Below, in pieces: positions 56,411-64,000 of a stretch of 64,000 nucleotides of DNA; position 1 is the first letter of the stretch; each line of letters opens with the position of its first letter. Below the pieces are notes generated by a model, which saw only the letters and a program-made list of their open reading frames with translations, made no database searches and was not told the DNA's origin. This stretch comes from Kuschelorhynchus macadamiae (Eukaryota > Arthropoda > Insecta > Coleoptera > Curculionidae), in contig JAUTXW010000066.1 of the NCBI GenBank assembly GCA_030620095.1, positions 248,001 through 312,000 on the forward strand, in the 5' to 3' direction. Both the position numbers and the translations under genes were made by a program.

Positions 56411-57900
56411 TTAACGCATCAAGACAAAAGTTTGCAATTTTGGAGTTATACTAAGGATAATACGAGGAATAAATCACGCTTAAAAATCATATCATTTGAT
56501 TTGAAAAAAAAAGTTAGTTTAGTTTGCCGAAAAACTGAAAATCTGACAACATTGTGGTATGCACCAAAGGGTCGGGGGAATTTTGTAATGCCTAATCACC
56601 ACATACGGTTCTAATCGGTTGAGTTATTTTTGAGATATTTGACCGTTTCCAGACATCTGACTAACCCTGTATATTTTTCTAGTGTACACATTTATCTGCA
56701 ACTTGTGTGTACTAAAAGAAGAATAGGTAATAAATTTAAGTAAAGATCTCCCGTAACAGATGTGGACTATGGCGGGGCGGCTTTCGAGGTTTCATTTTTT
56801 TAGGTACATTTTATAAAAGAAGGAAATTACTTATGTGCGGTTCGGCTATATCATACATTATGCTGGGAAAATCTTAGAACACTAATTGGGAGCCACTAAG
56901 GTTAACTTTGCTCGTTGGAAAAAGAAAAGTACGTTTACTGTTAGACTGCAGTAGTTAGAGTAATTCTCACTGCAGACATATTATTGTAATCTCTGATTGA
57001 AATAAGGAGTAACATTTTTGCGCTCTGACAAAGTAGACTGTGTTGAATTATTTTTGTAGATATATCATGAGAGTCACTAAGGTCAATTTTGCTCGTTGGA
57101 AAAAGAGAAGTACGTTTACTATTCGACTGCAGTAGTGAAAGTAATTTTCACTGCAGGCCAATTGAATTTCGACTGGAAATGTCAGGGAGCGTTGCTAGTC
57201 AACCTTAGATTTATTATTATGATAGTCATACAATGGCTTGTTTCCATATATATTTTAATAGCATTCTGAAGTTGTTCTACAGTAATAGTCGATACTGATT
57301 CGCCTTAATGACCAATTGGCTCTGAACTGCTTAACCGAATTTATCAACTGTCTTATTTGGGTCTCGGTGCAATTATAGAAATATTTGGGCGACAATATCA
57401 ATTATAATAAAATACTCCTTGTAACAGTTAGAGATTGAAATTATTAGACTGTTTTTCTTTTTTTTAAGGTTAGAAGCAAACATTGTTTGTGATGTGACTA
57501 CTAGAGCTGTTTTGTTTAGTAGCTTTTTCTGGTACAGAAAAAATTGTATTTAGCCTTATTTTTGCAATATAAAAACGCCTAGCTTATTCTAGCCAACCGA
57601 GCAGGTTTAGCTCCTATTTTTTTTTATACCAACTATTGCTGTTTTATTGACCTAATTATGAAAATAGGTTTTTAGCAAATTGTGTCAACTTCTTAGCAAC
57701 CCTGAGTGGACACAACGTTGGAAATAAAATAATAATTTAAAAGAAGATCACAGCTAAACTGGCAATTATGCGTTTTGAATAAGACCGGGGTTAGGGGTTT
57801 TTCAATAGTTTTCCAGTAAGCACGAAAAGATATCAAATAATACCGATAGGTATTTGGGAACTATCGGTAGCTACAAAATTAAGGGGTCCTAATACTGGAA
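56411..57900. other. Stretch with a direct duplication but no recognisable gene
   Basis: The short ORF at 56432-56614 lies in repeat-like DNA ('TTGTGGTATGCACCAAAGGG', then 'GAGTTATTTTTGAGATATTT'). Apart from the duplication at 56890-57156 I see no coding signal or known element. Confidence 0.5.
56890..57156 (+). repeat. Direct duplication of about 86 bp, 180 bp apart
   Basis: 'GCTCGTTGGAAAAAGAAAAG' to 'AGTAATTCTCACTGCAG' (56890-56974) recurs with few changes at 57071-57156. Each copy ends in a small inverted repeat, CTGCAGTAGT ... TCACTGCAG. Confidence 0.75.
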
Positions 57901-57958
57901 CCAGTGGTGGAAGATAGATCAAAATACAGGAGTTCTAACCACACTACACCACAACTTG

Positions 57959-58027
57959 TTACGTTCTGGACGCGTGTTTCGCTAATCAGGTTAGCATCAT
58001 CAGCAGATGATATAAACTAAAGTAACT
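57959..58027 (-). ncRNA. Hammerhead ribozyme motif, copy 3
   Basis: Minus strand: CTGATGA (58003-57997), extra T, GCTAAC-ctg-ATTAGC (last stem II pair lost), GAAA, CACGCGTC ending at 57969, CAGAACGTAAC. AGTTAC of stem I lies 12 bases further out than in copies 4 and 5. A solo Penelope terminus, with 'ACCACACTACACCACAAC' to its left. Confidence 0.65.
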
Positions 58028-59018
58028 TATCCTAACTGAGACTATTTAAATGTGATCTAAATTTAAACCTCTTTAGTGAATACGGGTGTTAATGTTTAAA
58101 CAAAATTAGAAGCCTATCGGATAAGTTTTTCAAGCTATGCTGCGAAGAGACAGATCGACAAACGGACAGACAGACCGACAGCATTGAGAAAATGTTTTTG
58201 ACATGAAGATCTGTAAAAACTTAAGAGGCTAATTTTTTTCCTTTTAGAAGGAAGTAAAAATACAGAAGTAGAAATATGAGTATGAGTATTAATAAACCAC
58301 CTCCATCGTAAGAAACTTCCAATAAGTATTTACCTCGCTTTTAAATTAATGAAAACCGCTAATATTGAATCATGTGTCACAATTAAATCCACATTACTGG
58401 CATTACTAATAAAAATAACTCTTTCCTTATTTTGTTTTCACTCTTCAAATACACAGATAATTTCCGGGAACACTCATTATTCAGTAACTTCATCTGGATT
58501 AGTAAGACACCCCATAGTCTCATTTAGATTATTTTGATCCTGGTATTATATAAATATTTTTATAGCAGGAGTGACTAACATTTTTAATATTTGAATAAGC
58601 AGGAAATGCTGCCAATAATGTACAAGTTAATAAGTTAAATCTGTTTAATTTCATTTAAATTCGGTTCGTCATACTAAACATAGTTTCGCCTGCTTATCTT
58701 TCGTGTTGATATCGATTTGTTAGATAGATTTAGAAAAATTATGCAATCATGATTCCTGGGTTTAGACGCAGTGGCGGATCCAGAGGGGAAGGGGAGGGGG
58801 GGTGGAAGCCACCGTCGACAATTTTTGGAAATATATATTTTTCTCAAAAATAATTTATGCTTATTCAACAATTCCAGTAAATACACAGTGGGACAAACTT
58901 GTTTGGATCCCAGTTTGGTTATTAATATTTTTTTGCTGTTTAACCTATTTTAATCAATTTTGTAACCCATTAATTTTGTTCAAAATACAAGAATTCTAAC
59001 CACACTACACCACAACTT

Positions 59019-59074
59019 GTTACGTTCTGGACGCGCGTTTCGCTAACCAGGTTAGCATCATCAGCAGATGTAAC
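59019..59074 (-). ncRNA. Hammerhead ribozyme motif, copy 4 (left palindrome arm)
   Basis: Minus strand: GTTAC-a-TCTG, CTGATGA (59064-59058), extra T, GCTAAC-ctg-GTTAGC, GAAA, CGCGCGTC ending at 59030, CAGA-ac-GTAAC. Both stem I helices are perfect. Identical to copy 5 in the core. Confidence 0.78.
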
Positions 59075-59109
59075 TTATCCTAACCGAGACGATTTATAGG
59101 TAAATGTGG

Positions 59110-59315
59110 TCACACTTGGTTGCACCCGACTGCACCGTTTTCAAGTAAATAATAGAGGGGACTATAGGGAATAGGGCCTCTGTCTTTATTTAGGGCTTTC
59201 TTACCACATTTATCTATTTCTATACTCTCAAATGCATCCAATAATCTATTATTAGATACATTTTTAATCAACTTAAGATTATTTATTCCTATTCGGTGAT
59301 TGTTTTCCAAAGCAT
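59110..59315 (-). pseudogene. Penelope GIY-YIG domain C-terminus, left arm copy
   Basis: Minus strand: ALENNHRIGINNLKLIKNVS, NRLLDAFESIEIDKCGKKAL, NKDRGPIPYSPLYYLLENGA. It duplicates the last 70 residues or so of the protein at 60142-60365; the GIY motif itself is not included because the arm stops at 59315. Confidence 0.8.
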
Positions 59316-60365
59316 CCAAGCATCAAAAAAAAAGAATGTTTTTATTTAAAAGCTGACAAAGGAAATAGGGTTGTTATACTAGATAAAACAGATTATTTTA
59401 AAAGAGTAGACAATTTGATTCAAACTGGTCCTTACGATTTAATTGAGAAAAACCCGTTATCAAAAATGATAACAGAAGTAAAAAGTACTTTAAAACAGTG
59501 TAAAAACCTTGTGTCCGATAAACTAAAATTAAAACTAACACATAGTAACCCACAGTTGTCTAACTCTATTGCCTTCCCAAAATCCATAAATTGGTTATTA
59601 GAAAAACGATAAATTAGAATTTGATATTTATAGAAAATTTACTAATACTGATAGGTATATAACATCCGACTCATTTCATTGCTGTCAACACAAAATGGCA
59701 GCATTCTATTTCTTAACTGACAGTTAAGTAAAGAACGTTTTTAACAATGAAATGAATCGGATTAAAAATATAGCTAAAAGTAATGGATGTAATGGTAATT
59801 TTGGACATAAATTAGTAAATAGACATAAGCATAAGAAAATGTTAAAAGATGCCACTACTCTTCAAACACCTGAGGCTTCACGGAGATACACGAGAGGTCT
59901 AGAAAAAGTATTTAAAAATGTAGGTTTTAGAGTAGCCTACAAAACGGAGAACAGTTTGAAAAATCTCTAAACCCTAAAGACAAAGTCGACTCGAAGGAGA
60001 GGAGTGGCATCTATGAAATTAGCTATAATGGCTGCGATCTGAAATATGTTGGGCAAACTAAACGCTCCATAAACATTCGTTTTGAAGGACACATGGCACA
60101 TTTAAGATACGGAAGAACAGAAAATTCAAGCGTTGCCCAACATGCTTTGGAAAACAATCACCAAATAGGAATAAATAATCTTAAGTTGATTAAAAATGTA
60201 TCTAATAATAGATTATTGGATGCATTTGAGAGTATAGAAATAGTTAAATGTGGTAAGAAAGCCCTAAATAAAGACAGAGGGCCTATTCCCTATAGTCCCC
60301 TCTATCGCTTACTTGAAAACGGTGCAGTCGGGTGCAGCCATTTACCTATAAATAGTCTCGGTTAA
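59316..60365 (+). pseudogene. Penelope-like protein: RT start fused to GIY-YIG endonuclease, palm deleted
   Basis: RT start: LKADKGNRVVILDKTDYFKR, VDNLIQTGPYDLIEKNPLSK, SNSIAFPKS. The RT palm (motifs A-C) is missing by internal deletion. The sequence resumes with FDIYRKFTNTDRYITSDSFH, HKMAAFYFLT (stop), RIKNIAKSNGCNGNFGHKLV and RHKHKKMLKDATTLQTPEAS. The GIY-YIG domain follows in another frame: ERSGIYEISYNGCDLKYVGQ, TKRSINIRFEGHMAHLRYGR and SVAQHALENNHQIGINNLKL. GIY-YIG is the endonuclease that Penelope elements use for insertion. The stop after NSLG is followed at once by the hammerhead terminus. Confidence 0.82.
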
Positions 60366-61416
60366 GATAAGTTACATCTGCTGATGATGCTAACCTGGTT
60401 AGCGAAACGCGCGTCCAGAACGTAACAAGTTGTGGTGTAGTGTGGTTAGAACTCTTGTATTTTGAACAAAGTTAATGGGTGACAAAATTGATTAAAATAG
60501 GTTAAACAGCAAAAAAAAAATAACCAAACTGGGTTCCGAACAAATTTGTCCACAGTGTGTTTACTGGAATTGTTGAATAAGCATAAGTCATTTTTGACAA
60601 AAATATATATTTCCGAAAATTGTCGACGGTGGCTTCCACCCCCCCCCCCTTACCCTCTGGATCCGCTCCTGCATCTAAATCCAGGAATCATTTTTGCATT
60701 ATTTTTTCTAAATCTAACAAATCGAGATCAACACGAAAGATAAGCAGGCGAAACTATGTTTAGCATGACGAACGGAATTTAAATGAAATTAAACAGATTT
60801 AACTTATTAACTTGTATATTATTGGCAGCATTTCCTGCTTATTCAAATATTAAAAATGTTAGTCACTCCTGCTATAAAAATATTTATATAATACCCGGAT
60901 CAAAATAATCTAAATGAGACTGTGGGGTGTCTTACTAATCCAGATGAAGTTACTGAATAATGAGTGTTCCCGGAAATTATCTGTGTATTTGAAGAGCGAA
61001 AACAAAATAAGGAAAGAGTTATTTTTATTAGTAATGCCAGTAATGTGGATTTAATTGTGACACATGATTCAATATTAGTGGTTTTCATTAATTTAAAAGC
61101 GAGGTAAATACTTATTGGGAGTTTCTTACGATGGAGGTTGTTTATTATGTTGGTACTTTTTCATAATAGAAATTAATAAGCAATACAAAGTCCCATATTT
61201 CTACTTCTGTATTTTTACTTACCTCTAAGAGGAAAAAAATTAGCCTCTTAAGTTTTTACAGATCTTCATGTCAAAAACATTTTCTCAATTCTGTCGGTCT
61301 GTCTGTCGGTTTGTCGGTCTGTCTCTTCGCAGCATGACTTGAAAAACTTATCCGATAGGCTTCTAATTTTGTTTAAACATTAACACCCGTATTCACTAAA
61401 GAGGTTTAAATTTAGA
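60142..61416 (-). repeat. Right arm of the 3.4 kb palindrome
   Basis: Reverse complement of 58056-59315, from ATGCTTTGG to GTTTAAATTTAGA. It contains hammerhead copy 5, the C-rich block near 60640, an ORF (minus 60900-61088) that mirrors 58349-58537, and a GTCGGTCTGTCTG block near 61300. A short insertion ('TGTTGGTACTTTTTCATAAT', about 61148) distinguishes it from the left arm. Confidence 0.88.
60371..60426 (+). ncRNA. Hammerhead ribozyme motif, copy 5 (best example)
   Basis: GTTAC (60371-60375), bulge A, TCTG (60377-60380), CTGATGA (60381-60387), extra T (60388), stem II GCTAAC/GTTAGC with loop CTG (60389-60403), GAAA (60404-60407), CGCGCGTC with predicted cleavage after C60415, CAGA (60416-60419), loop AC, GTAAC (60422-60426). 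Stem III can be only A-U plus C-G around a GCGC tetraloop in cis. It lies just downstream of the GIY-YIG stop, where Penelope termini carry such ribozymes. Confidence 0.82.
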
Positions 61417-62104
61417 CCAGGTCTAATTTGACAGTTGTAGGTTTAAGATGACATTTTTAACAATTGAACAAATATTTTTTCTAAATGTCAGATTACAAAA
61501 TGACAGTGATATAAGCGAAATATAATTGGCGAACTAACAGTTTTAAATCCCATGGCAACTAGATCGGGTCTATCTGTTAAACTTTTTTTGGTGAAAATCC
61601 AATATGGTGAAACAAAATGACGGCCTAGTGGCAACTAGACCGGGTCAATCTGTTAAACCTTTTTTCGTGAATACGGGGGTAAGAGTAATATGGGGATGAC
61701 ATTATCATAACATTTTGGTGAAAATATGGCGAAACAAAATGGCGGCCTAACGAAATTACTATTAAAAATATAGTATAGTATTTATTCTGTTTATTTGAAA
61801 TTTTGTATAAAAATCAAGTATTACCTGAGAATCAACTAGTAAAATTTTGGCACGAATCCAAGACAGCGAAACAAAATGGCGGCTTAATAAAATATTTAAA
61901 AGATCAGCCTCAAAAAACTACTTATTAGAATAATTTCAAATTTTGTGCAAGAATTAAGTGTGATATAGAGATGAACTGGTGAAATTGTGATACGAATTCA
62001 CGATGGCGAACAAAATGGCGGCCAAACAAATTATATTTTGTTCTTGATTAAGGATAGGTAAACATTAACTAATACCAAAATGGCCAGGTGAAATTTTTGT
62101 GTAC
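61417..62104 (-). repeat. Dispersed CCGCCATTTTG repeat, minus orientation
   Basis: 'CAATATGGTGAAACAAAATG' (61600), 'GGCGAAACAAAATGGCGGCC' (61725), 'AAGACAGCGAAACAAAATGG' (61860) and 'CACGATGGCGAACAAAATGG' (62000) are successive units read on the minus strand. A duplicated 'GCAACTAGA(T/C)CGGGTC' occurs at 61555 and 61630. Non-coding. Confidence 0.7.
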
Positions 62105-64000
62105 AGCAAAGGTTAAATGGGGAAAGTTTAAAAAAATCAACGTAATAAATTCTTCTTTGATTCTTCAATTGATTGAAACTATATATTGCATTCGCTATCT
62201 GGCTTTAGATTTACGATCGATCAATAAGTTTGGGAAATATGGGCGAAAAACCGAAAATGGCGGATTTCGTTTTTCGCCAGTATATCCAGAACGGTAAATT
62301 TGACAGCTGTCAAAATGTGACATTATTTGGACACATTTTTAAGACAAATAAGATGGCGTATACGACACGTCTTCATTGTTTTTTGTTAACGCGCAACCCG
62401 CCTCAACTTTCATTTTTCTTATGACCGCCATATTGGGTTTTTCGATTTTTGGAAAGAGCCTAAAATTTCCAGTCTAGTGATATCTCACAAGTGCATTAAA
62501 GATTTTAGTGTCATCAAAATATCACACTTCGTAAATTAGGTTTCAATGTTTTTAAAGGAGGCCATGATTTATTTGTCACAAGATTACATTAATAAGTAAG
62601 TAATGTATTGAACGCATTGAATTTTCAATACAACATGAAGGTAAATAACGACTTAAAAATCTAAATGAGCTTTAACTACTTTGTAAGTGGGTAACATTAA
62701 TTTACAAATCTGCAAAATGACGTCCATCTGCATAGAGACATTTTTGACAATTGGTGACTGTTTTTCGTACAACCCTGTTAAGTGTATTTCGGTTAATATT
62801 TCTAAATGTGTCCAGAACTCTTTGTCTCAGGATTTCTATTGTCACGGGGGGATCAAATTCATAGATTTCATTCTTCGTGTGACCCCAGAGGTAGAAATCT
62901 AAGGGCGACAGGTCAGGGGATCTAGGAGGCCAAGATATTGGACTATTTAAAGAAATTATTCTTTCGTCAAACTACTCTCTTAAGAAGTTTCTGACTTGAA
63001 TGGTATTGTGAGCCGGACATCCGTCTTGTTGAAACCAAGTTCTTCTTAATTCATCTTCCGTTAGAACAGCTCGTAAGGCTGGTACAACCTGGTTTCGCAA
63101 AAGCTCTAGGTACCTCTGCCCCTTTAGGTTGTAGTCAAACAAAAATGGTCCAATAAGTCGATTTACTGAAATGATTAATAATTTATAAATAGGTGCCCAA
63201 CAGTCAAGGTCGGCAGGGTCGGCCGGGTGGTACTAGAAACTATAAATTATAAAGGGAAAATTACCTTTATTAAAAAGTAGATATTTTCTTTCCAAAAATA
63301 ATTATCGAAACATCCCGTAATGAATGAGCTTGTATACAGTTGAAACCTATTCAGCTTTATTATGAAAAAGAAAAACATATTTGGTTAGCGGGAAGTAATA
63401 ATCGTAATAAATTATTTCGTTGGTATTTTTATTTGTAAATACACCGTGCCTTAATAAAACATAAAATAGCAAAAGAACAAACCCCTTGCGCTTTAAAATT
63501 TAAAATGGACACTTGATTAATATGGTATTTTTTTCATAACGCAAGAACTAGGCATCCCGGGTAATATTAAATCATTAAATTCAGACAATCGAAATAATTT
63601 TAGAGAATTAGCTAAATCTGCAGAAAATTTAGATAAAGTGTTAATAAATTTATAGAACCCAATTCTATTTTTATAGGTTCTTCGAAACTGCAATACAAAA
63701 TAATTGAATAAAAATGTAATATAATATCAAAAAAGTAAGTTGACTGACTAGAGTAGAACGTTTTACTTTTTTTTTATTAGTTTATACTCTTTTAGTATCA
63801 TTAAAAAACAAGACGAAAAAAAAAAGATTATTATTTGACCATCATTTGGTGCCTATTTAAAAAAGATTGGTTAGATTAACTTACCAATGATCCCTCACCA
63901 AACGTTACTTCCATATCTGATCTGTAGACGTCTCTCTGCCACTTCGTTAGGATTTTGCACAGCTATGCTATGATGACGGTTGGATCTATTAAAGACTTCA
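62105..64000 (-). mobile_element. T1 second copy, inverted, partial
   Basis: Begins at 'GCAAAGGTTAAATGGGGAAA', a little inside the T1 terminus, then follows T1 in reverse (TIR 62105-62570, transposase exon 2, intron, start of exon 1) to the window edge. It has small insertions such as that at 62636-62710. The outer end and its TA are lost on the left. Confidence 0.82.
62584..64000 (-). pseudogene. T1 copy 2 transposase, 3' half with intron, runs off the window
   Basis: Minus strand. Exon 2 ends at TAA (62586-62584); it keeps the QDGC.AHNT block (second Asp, near 63020) and WPPRSPDLSPLDFYLWGHTK (third Asp, near 62900), with scattered frame errors. The intron runs from about 63880 (donor GTAAGTT) to about 63165 (acceptor TCATTTCAG), the same place as in copy 1. 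Exon 1 reads on to about the start of the NPHEVAERR region at the window edge, so whether the part deleted in copy 1 survives lies outside the window. Confidence 0.72.

Larger units (their letters stand above)
58056..59315 (+). repeat. Left arm of a 3.4 kb palindrome
   Basis: Runs from TCTAAATTTAAACCTC to CCAAAGCAT and matches the reverse complement of 60142-61416. From outside in: a GACAGACAGACC-type block (about 58150), an unidentified stretch including the ORF at 58349-58537, a G/C-rich block (58780-58812), a hammerhead terminus (58985-59090) and the minus-strand end of a Penelope GIY-YIG domain (59110-59315). Confidence 0.88.

Noticed and set aside
58349..58537. 62-codon ORF repeated at minus 60900-61088
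   Set aside because: Conserved between the two places only because both are palindrome arms; no independent evidence of coding.
1..64000. tRNA or rRNA genes
   Set aside because: I found no A-box/B-box pair with a cloverleaf and no rRNA-like segment by eye; a tRNAscan-SE run would settle it.

Overview
The window is AT-rich eukaryotic DNA, almost certainly from an insect. A beetle is my best guess, from the mixture of element families, but that is inference. It is dominated by old, nested transposable elements. The one host gene I can defend is a spaetzle-like (Toll-ligand family) cystine-knot gene on the minus strand. Two of its exons, 10914-11275 and 6532-6721, join in frame across a 4.2 kb intron that contains a complete DNA transposon. 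I see no tRNA, rRNA or CRISPR array, and no sign of prokaryotic gene organisation.

Layout. 1-2.6 kb: the end of a LINE reverse transcriptase, then an array of a dispersed repeat built around 'CCGCCATTTTG' and (GACA)n modules. 3.6-6.3 kb: an IS630/Tc1-mariner element (T1) with TIRs of nearly half a kilobase and an intron in its transposase; a second, inverted copy runs off the right edge (62.1-64 kb). 6.5-20.9 kb: the spaetzle-like locus, with two inverted copies (A and B) of a YLDETW-type transposon, a tandem repeat interrupted by a Penelope terminus with a hammerhead ribozyme, a small hAT MITE and a long-TIR Tc1 element. 21-30 kb: a broken DUF4817-type transposase, two ZMYM1-like hAT copies (H1, H2) and a LINE nested in a LINE. 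30.5-36 kb: a Penelope-like fragment, then a nearly complete CR1-type LINE. 37-39.6 kb: a Crypton tyrosine-recombinase remnant beside a second IS630-type element (T2). 40-44.5 kb: a LINE RT split by hAT H3, then a Penelope RT. 46.4-52.6 kb: dispersed repeats, a LINE and hAT H4. 53-56.4 kb: a LINE split by a different hAT (H5) with a perfect 8-bp target duplication. 57.9-61.4 kb: a large palindrome (arms about 1.26 kb) with Penelope RT/GIY-YIG sequence in the middle and outward-facing hammerhead ribozymes in the arms.

How the parts relate. The autonomous families present (IS630/Tc1, hAT, LINE, Penelope, Crypton) account for most of the non-autonomous fragments. All coding copies I examined carry stops, frameshifts or internal deletions, so none is intact as read here. 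The most interesting signals are (1) five copies of a Penelope-terminus hammerhead ribozyme with a very short stem III and an extra core nucleotide, (2) the Penelope-centred palindrome, (3) the spaetzle-like gene, which appears to lack one knot cysteine, and (4) the recombinase remnant whose catalytic tyrosine position reads cysteine.
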